Part shown: positions 1 through 11,334 of the stretch, one piece after another
Numbering within the stretch: the stretch's first letter is position 1
Layout of the letters: every line of letters begins with the position of its first letter
Source: Chlorocebus sabaeus
Lineage: Eukaryota > Chordata > Mammalia > Primates > Cercopithecidae
DNA: 64,000 bases
Assembly (NCBI RefSeq): GCF_047675955.1
Contig: NC_132909.1
Span: 40,103,931 to 40,167,930, forward strand
Direction of reading: 5' to 3'
Translations under genes and position numbers: made by a program
The notes under the pieces: model-generated
The model's input: only the letters and a program-made list of their open reading frames with translations
Database searches by the model: none
Told to the model about the DNA's origin: nothing

Positions 1-165
1 TAGCTGGGATTACCTGTGCCACCACGCCTGGCTAATTTTTGTATTTTTAGTAGAGACGGGGTTTTGCCATGTTGACCAAGCTTGTCTCAAACTACTGGCC
101 TCAAGTGAACTGCCCACCTCGGCCTCCCAAAATTCTGGGATTACAGGCCTGAGCCGCCAGGCGCG
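1..165 (-). mobile_element. Alu fragment cut by the window edge
   Basis: The sequence runs through the 3' part of the reverse complement of an Alu: the TAGCTGGGATTAC box, the TTTTTGTATTTTTAGTAGAGAC box and CTGGGATTACAGGC. Its head lies at the right, near 165, and the tail side is outside the window. Confidence 0.9.
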
Positions 166-743
166 TGGTCTCTTCTGTTAAAATTAAAGGGAATCAATGT
201 TAAAACGTTAACGAGTTTATTTGACCAAACCGTGATTGGTGAAATGGAAAGCGCCCAGCCCTGATTTGTGGTCCACCTGAGGAGCATAAAGAAAAGGGTT
301 TTATGAAGTGCTGAGGAAGGCAAACCAGATTCAAGAATGGGTTACAGTTATGTAGTTACCTTATTTGTATGATCCAGGTGGAAATTTCCTTGTTATGTAA
401 CCAGAGGTTAATTGCAGGTTTATAATTGCTTAAGTCTGAGGGGTTTTTTTTCTCCGTAAGATAGTAATTTATAAGACGTGCATTCGAGTTAGGTTTTAGA
501 TGTTTTACTTATGAACACAGGGCACTAGAGTCACTTCAGTCTGATTTCCCGCTGTTTAATTATTTTAACACTCCACAGGAAGACTGGTCTTTCTAATGTA
601 TGACAAGCAGGGCCCCTAATCCACCACCGTTTTGCCCTGGCCTAACTCAGGCTTGCAGTAAAATTGTAAATTTCCCCTTTCGTTCCTACATTCTCAGATG
701 TTGGAAATGAGGACATCTTCCTCTCTCCAACGTACAACACTAT
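166..743. other. Unassigned sequence without a gene
   Basis: No open frame with recognisable content was found. The stretch after 170 (a GTTTATTTGA-like start followed by purine-rich text) could be an old interspersed repeat, but I cannot name a family. Small open frames here look random. Confidence 0.5.
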
Positions 744-1158
744 ACCGTAAGTGTATTTTGACTTTCAGGAAATCCGTAAGTGCATTTCTTTTCTTTTCTC
801 TTCTCTTCTCTTCTTTTTTCTTTCTTTTCGACGGAGTTTTGCTCTTGTCGCCCAGGCTGGAGTGCAATGGCACGATCTTTGCTCACTGCAACCTCTGCCT
901 CCTGGGTTCAAGTAATTCTCCTCCCTCAGCCTCCTTAGTAGCTGGGACTACAGGCATGTGTCACTATGCCCGGCTAATTTTTTGTATTTTTATTAGAGAT
1001 AGTGTTTCACCATTTTGGCCAGTCTAGTCTCTAACTCCTGACCTCAGGTGATCTGCCCGCCTTGGCCTCCCAAAGTGCTAGGATTATAGGCGTAAGCCAC
1101 TGTACCCAACTCCATAAGTGTATTTCAACATACCATAAGTGTACTTTGACTCTCAGGA
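744..1158 (+). repeat. Short tandem repeat of about 25-30 bp, split by an Alu
   Basis: The motif CCGTAAGTGTATTTTGACTT and close variants occur at about 743, 773, 1112 and 1132. The copies at 773 and 1112 flank the Alu and share a TAAGTG(C/T)ATTTC core, so they are probably one copy duplicated as the Alu target site. That leaves about three original units. Confidence 0.5.
806..1108 (-). mobile_element. Alu, full-length, reverse orientation
   Basis: The element starts after a TTTCTTTTCTCTTC-rich tail and contains the reverse Alu boxes (CCCAGGCTGGAGTGCAATGG, GGATTATAGGCGTAAGCCAC). It is flanked by TAAGTGCATTTC and TAAGTGTATTTC, a likely target-site duplication with one difference. The open frames inside it are Alu shadows. 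Confidence 0.9.
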
Positions 1159-1792
1159 ATTATGTGTACAGTGCCTTTGCCCCTAGAATTTCTCACCAAA
1201 AAATTATACAAGTTCGTAGAGACTACTGGCTAATCTTTATTCCAGACCCTGAAACCAGCACAACCTGATCTCTTCATCAACCTGGGCTTGTGAACCACCA
1301 GTCGTAGTCTCATCTGCCTGCATGGACACAGGAATACATCAGAATATAGCCCTGCCTGGGTTAGTATCTGCAGCACAAACCAGTCCTCCCAGCTACCATG
1401 CACTGTCCCCCACTAATGAGCGATTGATAGCACTTTTCCCTCTTCTGTCTTTTACTTCCCCAAACACTTTTTGATGTGCAGAGTGTACCCAAGGCCAGCG
1501 CTCAATTCCTGAATCTAGCACCTACTAGAATTCAGATGTCCATGAGTTCAAGATTATGGCCCTAGACCTCGATGTTGTAAAAAAAAAAAAAAGATACAAA
1601 TTACAAATACAGGCCTCACCCTTCTTGAAAATGAGGGCAGAAAGTTTTCTCTTAAATCACTTTCTGTACAAAACTTTTGTATATAAATTCTTTTCCTGCC
1701 TACTTGAAAGGTATACAAATTATTCTAACTGCTAAATAGGTCTTTTGTGTGTATTTTTGACTCAAGACTTTTTCTCTAGGACCTTGGAATTT
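1110..1792. other. Unassigned sequence without a gene
   Basis: No coding pattern, RNA gene or recognised repeat was seen. A 14-A run lies near 1580. The text is of ordinary complexity and could hide an old LTR or DNA transposon that I cannot identify by eye. Confidence 0.4.
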
Positions 1793-1934
1793 ATATATAT
1801 ATATGTAAATATATATATTTATATATATATTTATAAATATATATATTTATAAATATATATAAATATATATATTTATAAATATATATATAAATATATATAA
1901 ATATATATATTTATAAATATATATATATATTTTT
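1793..1934. repeat. AT simple repeat (TATATTTATAAATATA type)
   Basis: About 140 bp are built almost only of A and T in an irregular ATATATTTATAAATATA pattern that is nearly self-complementary. It directly abuts the poly(T) end of the next Alu, so it probably expanded from or beside that tail. Confidence 0.95.
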
Positions 1935-2218
1935 TTTGAGATGGAGTCTCACTCTGTTGCCCAGGCTGGAATGAAGTGGCATGATCTTGGCTCACTGCAA
2001 CCTCTGCCTCCCAGATTCAAGCGATTCTCCTGCCTCAGCCTCCTGAGTAGCTGGGACTACAGGCGCCCACCACCACGCCTGGCTGATTTTTGTATTTTTA
2101 GTAGAGACAGGGTTTTACCATATTGGCCAGGCTGGTCTCGAACTCCTGACCTAGTGATCTGCCCGCTTCGGCTTCCCAAAGTTCTGGGATTACAGGCGTG
2201 AGCTACTGCACCCAGCTG
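1935..2218 (-). mobile_element. Alu, full-length, reverse orientation
   Basis: It opens with TTTTTTGAGATGGAGTCTC and ends in the reverse Alu head (GTGAGCTACTGCACCCAGC). The 86-residue plus-strand frame within it is a translated Alu, not a gene. Confidence 0.95.
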
Positions 2219-2234
2219 ACCTCGAAATTATTTA

Positions 2235-2553
2235 CTTATTCATTCATTTTTGGGGGGATGGAGTTTCACCCTAGTTCCCCAGGCTGGAGTTCAATGGTGT
2301 GTTCTCAGCTCACTGCAACCTCCACCTTCTGGATTCAAGTGATTCTGCTGCCTCAGCCTCCTGAGTAGCTGGGATTACAGGTGTGAGCCACTGTGCCCAG
2401 GCTCTTTTTTTAACTTTTATTATTATTGTTCAATAGAGGTCTCATCCACCACATTACCCCCAAGATAGTCTCCAAATCCTGGGCTCCAGATATCCTCTTG
2501 CCTTGGCCTCCCAAAGTGCTGGGATTATAGGCATGAGCCATCGTGCACGGTCT
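2235..2553 (-). mobile_element. Two truncated Alu copies in tandem, reverse orientation
   Basis: The first copy (about 2235-2402) has the tail half joined directly to GGATTACAGGTGTGAGCC, so its middle is deleted. The second (about 2403-2553) is also shortened and ends at CATGAGCCATCGTGCACGG. The satellite-like array begins just to the right. Confidence 0.8.
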
Positions 2554-2609
2554 GGTAATATTTTTAATGTGTTGATTCTTGCCAGTCCAGATGCATAATC
2601 TCATCCCTA

Positions 2610-4090
2610 AATATTCTTGCTGGTGTGATTATGACATATCACTTTACCCAACACCAGAGTGATTTGATGCTCCTCCCTGGGCCCAGGCCACAAATGGGAT
2701 TGTGACATATCCCTGGGCCCAGCACCGAGGTGGTGTGACTATTCTACTGCCTTGGCACTGCCCACAGAGGACACTGTGACATATCACTGGGTTTGTCCCC
2801 AGGTGGTGTGAATCTTCTCTCCAGCCTTGCCTCTTCCACAGGGGGCATTGTGTCATATTGCTGGGCCCACACCCAGGTTATGTGACTCTTCTGCCTGTGC
2901 CCTGCCCATGTGGGCCATTGTGACATATTGCTTGGTCACACACACAGGTGAGGTAACTATACTGCGTAGGCCCTGCCTACAGAGGACATTGTGACATCCC
3001 TGTACCCATCACACAGGTAATGTGACTCTCTTCTCCTACCTGGCTCCTGCTCACAGAAGGGATTGTGACATATCACTGGGCTTGGCACCTAGCTGACGTA
3101 ACCTCCTCCTTGTCCTAGGTTCTGCCTGCAGGGGATACTGTGACATGTCACTGGGTCTAATACTAAAGTGACATTACTCTTTAGCCTTGCCACTGCGTCA
3201 GAAGAGAAGGTGTGGTGATGAATTGCTGGGCCCAGAAGCATTGTGATGTGAGTCTCCTTCCTGCAAGGTACCTACAAGACACATCTCTGGGCCCTTCACT
3301 ATTTTATGTGCCTCTTCTCTCTACCTGAATGTTGCCCAAAAAGAGATTGTGACATAACTTTGGGCCCAGAACCGAGGTAATATGACTCTTCTTTCTTGCC
3401 TGTGCCTTGCCCGCAGAGGAGAGAGTGACTTATTGCGGAGTTCAGCACACAGGTGATGTGATTCTTCTTCCGGCTCCCAGAAGTCATTGTGACATATATC
3501 TGGGCCCATCACTGACGTTATGTGACTCTTCTTCCTGGGACCTGTCCACAATGGGGAGTGTGACATTGCTCGGCCCTTCACCTGCATGATTTGACTCTCT
3601 CCTTATTCCTGGGCCCCACCCACACGGATGATTTTGACATGTAGTTCGGCCCAGCTCCAAGGTTATGTGACTCTACAGGTCTTCCTGAGCCCTACCCACA
3701 GTGGGAATTGTGTCATATGTCTGAGACCCTCAGTGAGGTGATGTGAATCTTTTGTTTGGACCCTCTTCTCAGGGTGTTGTGATACATAGCTGGGCCCAGC
3801 ATCTAGGTGATGTGATTCTTCTCTATTGTTTGGTCTCTGCCCGAAAAATGATTGTGATGTATCACTGGGTCAATAACCTAGACGAGGTGACTCCTCTCTA
3901 GCCTGGTACCTGCACACATTGTATATTGATACATATCACTGACTCCACCACCTTGGTAATGCAGCTCTCCCACATGGACCCCGCCCATAGGGGTATTATG
4001 AGCTATCATTTTATCAATCACCTAGGTGATGTGACACTCCTCTTCTGCCTGGGCCCTGCCAAAAAGCTTTGATGCTCCTCCCTGGGCATC
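2610..4090 (+). repeat. A segment 1: about twenty 72-bp units
   Basis: The first uninterrupted A array. Each unit reads roughly ATTGTGACATATC-CTGGGCCCAGCACC-AGGTGATGTGACTCTTC-TGCCTGGGCCCTGCCCACAG. No gene is present. The minus-strand frames across it (up to 88 residues) are open because the period is close to a multiple of three. Confidence 0.9.
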
Positions 4091-5300
4091 ATATCATATA
4101 ATGCCTTCAAGTGTTACAGAGAGTGTGTGTTATCACAGGGTACAGCATATAGGTGAGATTTTGTTTCTTATATGCACACCTCACCAGCCATTAGGATTAT
4201 CCCCCTCACACATGGAAAGAGCCCATTGCTGAGGTCTTGAATTTCCCATGCAAACACAGTCCACAGTTGGAATTGTGACTGTCATATGTGAGCATCCAGC
4301 CACTGTTTGAATGATGACACATTTCTAAACCCAGAATGTAAGCAGTGAGGACTCTACTATCTGGACCCAGCCAATTGGAGAGATGTTGACCCTAATAGCT
4401 GGGCTTAGGGCCACAGGTATGGTTGTGGTTGCATACAAAGATGAAGATCTGGCCAGACATGGTGGCTCACGCCTATAACCCCAGCACTTTTGGAGGCCAA
4501 GGTTGGGGGATCACGAGATCAGGAGTTCGAGATATCCTGGCCAACATGGTGAAATCCTGTCTCTACTAAAAACACAAAAATTAGCTGGGCATGGTGATGG
4601 GTGCCTATAATCCCATCTACTCGGGAGGCTGAGGCAGGAGAACTGCTTCAACCCAGGAGGCAGAGGTTGCAGTGAGCTGAGATTGTGCCACTGCACACCA
4701 GCCTGGGTGACAGAGCAAGACTCCATCTCAGTGGGGGGATAAAAGATTCTCCCTTGGGGAAAGAAAGATGAAGATTTCAGACTGAATTGTGATTCTTGTT
4801 AATACTGTATAAAGCCTTTGGGTAGTATAGAGAGTGTACTAACAAGACCCAGCTCACAGGGGAAACTGTGACAGTTGTATGCACACCCACACGCACTATA
4901 CATTGTCATTTTCCCACATGAACACAGCCCACTTTTGAGGTTCTGAATCTCACACCTATAGGCAGTCAAAGGTTGGAAACTTGACTCTCAGATGTGGATC
5001 AGTCCACAGGTGAGTTGGTGATGCTCAGAGCAAGATTCAGCACACCTATGAGGCTGTGACTTCTCTAATTGGACAGTCTGCAGGAGGAGTTGAGGCTCTC
5101 GTGCACAACTTTAGTCAACCATTGCTATTGTAACTCCTGTTCTTAGACACAATATATAGGAAGTGTTAACCTCCTATACCTAATACCAGGATATGTGTGG
5201 GATCGTTAATTTCATCCCTGAGCCTTCCTGCAGGTTTAATTGTGACATTTTTCTCTGTTCATCAGTTGAATGATCTGACTCTTGCATGGGTCCAACCCAC
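4091..5300 (+). repeat. B block 1
   Basis: It shares an ordered set of landmarks with the other B blocks: ACAGAGAGTGT, CAGTCCACAGTTGG, TTTCTAAACCCAG, GGAGAGATGTTGAC, CTCACACCT with GGCAGTCAAAGGTTGG, and a final GATTTGACTCT-like return to A. Its left end lacks the ACTCACAG...GGATTGT start seen in blocks 3-6, so it is truncated. It holds one Alu. Confidence 0.85.
4452..4738 (+). mobile_element. Alu, full-length, forward
   Basis: It starts TGGCCAGACATGGTGGCTCAC and ends AGCAAGACTCCATCTCA with a short, degraded tail. It sits inside B block 1. Confidence 0.92.
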
Positions 5301-6085
5301 AGATGGGATGGTGACATATTGCTGAACCCAGAACTGAGGGTATATGACTCTATTCTGCATTAGTGCTGCTTTCAGGGGACATTGTGACGCCTCGCTGTGC
5401 CTTGTGCTTAGGTGATGTGAGTCTCCTCTCCTGCTTGGCACTGCCCGCAGGGGGCATTGTGACATATCTCTGGACCCCACACACAGGTTATGTGACTCTC
5501 ACGCCTGTTTCCTGACCATGTAAACAATTATAAAATACTGCTGGGTCCAACACCCTGGTAATTTAACTCTACTGCCTGGGTTCTGCCATCAAGGGGCATA
5601 GTGACATATCTTTCCACCCATTACCCAGGTGATGTGACTGTCTTCTGCCTGGTTTCTCCAAAAACTAGGGATTGTGACGTATCACTTGGCCCACTACCAA
5701 ACAAGGGTGACTCTTCTTTTCATCATAAGTTTTGCTTGAATGGGAGATTGGGACATACTGTGGGGCTCAACACCAATGTGACATTACTGTTTTGCCTTGG
5801 CCTAGACCTCAAAAGTCATTGTGACATATTTCTGGGCCCAGTAACAAGGTGATGTGAGTCTCCTGCATGAACCTTGACAACAGAGCATTGTGAAATACCT
5901 TTGGGAAAATCAACTATTTGTTGTGACTCTCTAAACCAAGGCTTTTTTAATATAAAGAAGAAATTGCGACATATTTTTTGGCCCAGAAATCAGGCGATGT
6001 GTTTCTCCTACCTGGGCTTTGCTCACAGGGAGCATCGTGACATATCACTGAGCCTGGTACCCACGTGACATGACTCTACTACCTC
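5300..6085 (+). repeat. A segment 2
   Basis: About eleven 72-bp units between B block 1 and an Alu pair. The GTGACATAT / GATGTGACTC alternation is clear, with some units degraded (for example near 5880-5960). Confidence 0.85.
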
Positions 6086-6414
6086 TGCTCTTGTTTCTTT
6101 TCTTTTTCTTTTCTTTTTTGGGGGGCGGGGGAAGACGGAGTTTTGCTCTTATCGCCCAGCCTGGAGTGCAGTTGCGTGATCTAGGCTCACTGCTACCTCG
6201 CTTCCTGGATTCAAGTGATTCTCCTGCCACAGCTTCCCAAGTAGCTGGGATTACAGACATGCACCATCACACCCAGCTAATTTTTTGTATCTTTAGTAGA
6301 GATGGGTTTTCACCATGTTGACCAGGCTGGTGTTGAACTCCTGACCTCAGGTGATCCGCCTGCCTTGGCCTCTCAAAGTGCTGGGATTACAGGCGTGAGC
6401 CACCATGACCAGCC
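6086..6414 (-). mobile_element. Alu, full-length, reverse orientation
   Basis: A TTTCTTTTTCTTTTCTTTTT tail is followed by GACGGAGTTTTGCTC and all reverse Alu boxes to CGTGAGCCACCATGACC. Confidence 0.93.
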
Positions 6415-6437
6415 ACAAATTCTTCTTAAAAGAAGGG

Positions 6438-6728
6438 CAGGCCTCACGAGGTGGCCCACACCTGTAATCTCAACACTTTGGGAGGCCGAATTGGGCGGAC
6501 CGTGAGGTCTGGAAATTGAGACCATCCTGGCTAACACAGTGAAACCCCATCTCTACTAAAAATACAAAAAATTAGCTGGGCGTGGTGGCACGTGCCTGTA
6601 GTCCCAGCTACTCGGGAGGCCATGGCAGGAGAATTGCTTGAATCTGAGAGGTGGAGTTTGCAGTGAGCCGAGATCGCACCACTGCAATCCAGCCTGGGTG
6701 ATAGAGTAAGACTCTATCTAAAAAAACA
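6438..6728 (+). mobile_element. Alu, full-length, forward
   Basis: It opens GGCCTCACGAGGTGGCCCAC (mutated head), has the ATACAAAAAATTAGCTGGGC middle, and ends GACTCTATCTAAAAAAAC. Confidence 0.93.
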
Positions 6729-6734
6729 GGCAGA

Positions 6735-6812
6735 AGGCCGGGTGCAGTGGCTTATGCCTATAATCCCAGGACTGTGGGAGGCTGAAACGGGTGGATCACC
6801 TGAGGTGATCAC
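6735..6812 (+). mobile_element. 5' Alu fragment, forward
   Basis: GGCCGGGTGCAGTGGCTTATG through GGTGGATCACCTGAGG, then the sequence drops straight back into an A unit. Only about the first 75 bases of an Alu remain. Confidence 0.85.
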
Positions 6813-8436
6813 ACATAGCCTAGCCCCTAGGTCATGTTACTCTTCTCTTTTCTTGAACCCTTCCCATAGTGGGCATTGTGACATGTCTCTTGGCTGCTAA
6901 CCCAAAGTAATGTGAATCTCCTGCCGGGGCCCTCCCCTCAAGGGGTACTATGACATATTGCTGGACTAAGAGCCTAGGTGATGTGACTCTCTACTGCCAG
7001 AAAAAGATTTTGATGTTTCACTGGGCCAGTATCCTAGGTGATGTTACCTTCTCCTGCCTTGGCCCTGCATACATTATGTATTGTGACATCACTGGGGCCA
7101 GCACCTAGGTGAAGTGACCCTCCTGCATGGGCTTAGCCCACAGGAGTATGATGACATATCTTTTCTTTTATCACTCAGGTGATGTGACTCTTCATTTATG
7201 CCTGGGCCTTGACAAAACAGGGATTGTGACATATCTCTGGACCCAGCACCTAGGTAATGTGACTCACCTCTATTGCCAGGGCATGGCATATTGTGAGTAT
7301 TGTGATATATCTCTGGGCCCAACACCTCGGGGATGAGAGGCCTCTGCCTGCGCCTTGCCCACAGGAGGCTTGGTGGCATGTCTCTGCCTTCATTACCTAG
7401 AAAGATGTGACTCTCCTCTTTTACCTGTATTCTTCCCACAGAGAAGATTGTAACATATCACTGGGCCCAGCAATTAAAAGGTGTTTCTCTCCCACCTGAG
7501 CCTTTCTTTCAGGAAAATTGTGACGTATCCCTGGACTCAGCACCCAGATGATGGGTCTTTGCTACCTATGGCCTGCCTACGTAGGCCATTGTGAAGTATA
7601 GCTGCTTTCAATACCCAGCTGATGTAACCATTCTTCCAGGGCACTGCTTTCCAGGGAAGTTGTGATATATCTCTGTGTGGATCACCTAGGTGATGTGAAT
7701 CTTTTCACCGGCCTGATCCCTGCTCACTGGGGGATAACAATATGTATTGCTGGTTTCAGCACTGAGCCGATGTGACTCTTCTCTTCTGCAAGAAAACTGA
7801 CCTATTGCTGGGCCCGACACCAAGGTTATTTTGTCTGGCCCTGCCCTCAATAGACATTGTGACATATTGCAGGGCCTAGCAGGAATGTAAATTTGTCTCC
7901 TGCTCAGACCCTGCCTACTTGGGGCACTGTGGCATATTTCTTGGCCCATCAACTATTAGATGTGACTCTCCCTTCTTACCTGGGCTTTGCCCATAGTAGA
8001 GATTGTGACATATCTCTGGGCCAAGCACCTAGATGATGTGACTCTCCCCTCCTGCCTGGGCCATGCCCACAGAAAATAGTGACTTATTGCTACACCCAAC
8101 ACACAGGTGATTTCTTCCTTCTGCATGATTTCTGCTCACATGGACTATTGTGACATATCTGTGGTCCCATCACCTAAATAGTATGACTCTTCTCTTCCTG
8201 GGAACTGTCCATAGTGTGGATTGTTACATTTGACTTGGACCAGGATTTATGTAATGTGATTTTCTTCTTGTGCCCTGTCCACAAAGATGATTATGTCATA
8301 TAACTTTACCCAGCTGCTAGGTTCTGTGATTTTCCTATTTTTCTTGAGTCCTACTCACAGAGGTTATTATGATGTATCTCTTACCCCATAACTTAGGACA
8401 TTTGACTCTCTTGCCTTGGTTCTCCCCTCAGTGATT
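6813..8436 (+). repeat. A segment 3: about twenty-two 72-bp units
   Basis: A long, clean A stretch. The palindrome CACCTAGGTG occurs intact near 7101 and 7684 and with one or two changes in most other units. The 116-residue minus-strand frame at 7089-7439 is a repeat peptide (ESHHLG-type motif) and not evidence of a gene. Confidence 0.9.
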
Positions 8437-8488
8437 ATTGTGACACACATATGTGTGTGTGTGTATATATATATATACACACACATAC

Positions 8489-8543
<55 letters not shown>

Positions 8544-8551
8544 TAGAATGA
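8437..8551. repeat. Compound microsatellite (TG)n(TA)n(GA)n
   Basis: Runs of TG, TA, CA, TA again and then AGAGAG succeed each other between an A unit and an Alu. Confidence 0.97.
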
Positions 8552-8712
8552 GAGAATCTCACTCTACTGCCCAGGCTGGAGTGCAGTGGCATGATCTCGG
8601 CTCACTGCAACCTCTGCCTCCCATGTTCAAGTGATTCTCCTATCTCAGTCTCCTAGGTAGGTGGGATTACAGGCATATGCCATCATGCCTGGCTATTTTT
8701 TTATTTTATTTT
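8552..8712 (-). mobile_element. Alu, tail-side half (split by provirus 1)
   Basis: The reverse Alu begins GAGAATCTCACTCTACTGCCC and runs to GCCTGGCTATTTTTTTATTTT, where the LTR starts. Its other half resumes at 19638. TATTTT at the left junction and TAGTTT at the right look like a 6-bp target duplication with one change. Confidence 0.9.
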
Positions 8713-9214
8713 TGCGGGGGTCTGTCCTGCAGACCCTGACCCAATGACAGATGAATAATGTACACTGACACAGATATTATGCTTGTCAGACTGACTGAGG
8801 GGCTAGGCCACTTACAGACTCCAAGGAGAGAGCTGTAAAGAGTTGCAGCTGTGATCCTGACTCACTGGCCCTGCCGGCATTTATTCAGCACATATTAAAT
8901 GACAAAGGCTTTAAGTCAATACCATTAGAGGGTAATCAATCTGGTTGCCCTTCCCCAACCCTGAGAGAGCCATCTTGCCTGCGAACTATCAAAGGTTAGT
9001 TTTAGGACCACATGAGTAAACAAGTTATTTAGATAAACTACATTTCTATGTATCTATGCCCTAAGCTTTTAAGAGAATTCAGCTGTCACAATCCCTGTTT
9101 TGTCAAGGCCTTCAGCCCAACATTTTATGCAAACCCCCAGGCCTTCCACAAGGGTTTGTGATTATTTCCTATAATTTTACAATTTCTCCCACCATCCTGA
9201 CTGAATCCCCCACA
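8713..9214 (-). repeat. 3' LTR of provirus 1
   Basis: On the minus strand it starts TGTGGGGGATTCAGTCAGG and ends CAGGACAGACCCCCGCA, giving the TG...CA termini. It aligns along its length with 19173-19637. An AATAAA signal (minus strand) lies in the GCTGAATAAATGCCGGC part. Confidence 0.9.
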
Positions 9215-9960
9215 ACTCCCCCTTTTTCTGTTTTTTGCATCAGGTTCTGTTGAATGAAGAGTACAGATGTGTGAAGCAACAGGTCTGTCAGGAGAGGTGG
9301 TCATTGCTCTTATTCCAACTTTGCATTCTAGAATTAGAAAATAACATAACATAATCATGAGTATAATTAGCAACATCCTTTTCCAGTCAAAGAGTGACCT
9401 GTAGTGTTATTTGACACTTCGGTTCTATGTGTGCTGTTACTAAGGAACCCTACTAGGGGTAAATCTGTCCCTCTTAGCCAAGTAGTTACATTATTAAAGG
9501 CTGGGAAGGGGGTGTCTGCCCAGGTGACAGGGCAAAAGAAAGGCAGGTCCAAGTATGAGCTTAACAGAGTGTAGCAGGTACAGGTTGCCAACAAAGCAAG
9601 AACATAAAAAGGATCAATACCATATGTGAGTTGCAATGTACAACAGAAAGCATAGCAAGAAACAAATTATCTGGAGTAATTGGTGTCTGTGTCCAGAGCA
9701 GGATTCGTTCAGCCTCCTGAGTTGTTCTCTTCAGCATCCCCCAGGTCCGGGGCTTGTGTCATCTGTGGAAGCTGCATTGTTTGGGGCTGTGGGTTCTGTA
9801 AGGTCACTTTCTTCATTTCTGGTACCAGGCTGGGTCCTAGGCATGCCTTGGTATGGTTTGATGCATCGTGCTGGAATCCAAAGAGGACCTGAGGGGGTAT
9901 GAACACAAACATATCCTCTTCCCCACGTTAACAAAAACTGCAGGTTTTATGTCTTGAGAG
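9215..9960 (-). pseudogene. env-like remnant and PPT of provirus 1
   Basis: The minus-strand frames at 9125-9376, 9367-9636 and 9731-9934 are short and shifted against each other. The stretch with a WGRGYVCVHTPSGPLWIPA-type translation (about 9880-9934) also occurs in provirus 3 (about 39916-39975), where it again follows the integrase end. I read it as the beginning of env, with most of env deleted in both copies. The polypurine tract lies immediately left, at about 9215-9230. Nothing here could make an envelope protein. Confidence 0.65.
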
Positions 9961-10500
9961 GTTTTAGCAACGTGCTTTTCTACAGCTGATTGAAATTTAT
10001 CATCTAAATTTAGAAAATTAAGGGTAAATAAGGTTTGTGCCAATGGTGTTGCAGGGTCTTTACCCATACTCCCCCTTTTTTGTTTTTTTGAGCATATTTT
10101 TAAGAGTGAAATGGGCATATTCTACTATAGCGTCTCCTTTGGGGTTATATGGGATACCTGTGGAATGTTGGATATTCCGTATGTGACAAAATTGTTGAAA
10201 TTGTGAGCTGGCAGAAGCCAGACCATTATCAGTTTTAATTGTAGGCTGCCCCATAAACACAAAAGTTAAAAGATATTTAATGACATAGCAAGTGGATTTT
10301 CCAGGAAGGGTGTGTGCATTAATTAGATGAGTGTTGGTATCAGTGGATACATGTACATATCTTAGTTTTCAAAATTCAGGGATGTGTGTTACATCTGTTT
10401 GCTGTAACTGATTAGGTTCTAGTCCTTTAAGGTTAACACCTGTTGAAAGAGAGGATGTGCCCGTGAGCTGGCGATCTGGACATTGCAGGATAATTTGTTT
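9961..10500 (-). pseudogene. Integrase remnant of provirus 1
   Basis: The 66-residue frame at 10060-10260 has the integrase core signature KTDNGLA with TGIPYNPKGDAIVEYAH, where the catalytic Asp and Glu region is still readable. The left side ends in a lysine-rich run. The amino-terminal integrase part is present only as broken frames to about 10500. Confidence 0.8.
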
Positions 10501-11334
10501 AGCCAGGCTCTGGGTAAGTTGAAATTTAGATAAGTTTCTCTAATTTTGGTGGAAGAATTGATGTGATTTGGTGGCTTGGTGAAACAGTGATGTTATAACC
10601 AGAAGGTCTGCTTGATTATTGCTAAGTTAATGGGCCAGGCAGTGAGCTGTGGGCTTGAGTGTGTGTTATAAAAATAGGATATGTACATTGATCTAGCAAT
10701 TGCTGAAGTCAGAGAAAAAAAGCACACAGGGCGGACTCTAGAGTGGACTTGATTAGGGCTGTCTGAAGATTCTGCAGTAAATAAACAGAGTAAGCAGAGT
10801 TACTCGCAATATTGATGGACTGAGTGGAAAAAGTTTCCAAGGCCAATATCAGGGCCCCAATCTCAGCTCTCTGAGTGCAAGTAAACCCAGATTGAGTGAG
10901 TGAATTTTATGGTCTCCACCAGACTGCCACTTTTCCGTGTTTACCTGAAATATCAGTAAACAGTGTTAAAGCATTAGGTATGGGGAAGTGAACTATTTTT
11001 GTAGGCAAAATCACAGGAGTACAAGATAAGAAATAAAGGAGTTTATTAGCAGGAAGGACATGCTCTATTTTTCCTGTGTAATCAGAGAGGGCTATTTGCA
11101 GATAGATAGATACTGGCAATACTGCTTTGAATTGCCTTTTACTTAAAGGAATCCTGATGATATCACGATCATAATCTAGCAACTGACTGCATCGTTTGTG
11201 GCCTGAATAGATGACTTGACAGAGTAGTTGGATATAGGGAGAGAGTGTTTTAGTCTCAGTATGTGAGCAAAAGACCTATTCTAGGAAGCGCAGTTCTGGG
11301 GTTATCAGTCCTATTAACCCTGTAGGGGAGTATT
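10501..11334 (-). pseudogene. RNase H / connection-domain remnant of provirus 1
   Basis: The 91-residue minus-strand frame at 10907-11182 contains NALTLFTDISGKHGKVAVWW, a typical RNase H start with its first Asp. The flanking sequence continues the homology but is interrupted by stops. Confidence 0.75.

Noticed and set aside
2610..8436. CRISPR-like regular repeats
   Set aside because: Units of about 72 bp repeat over their whole length with no unique spacers, and the sequence is clearly primate.
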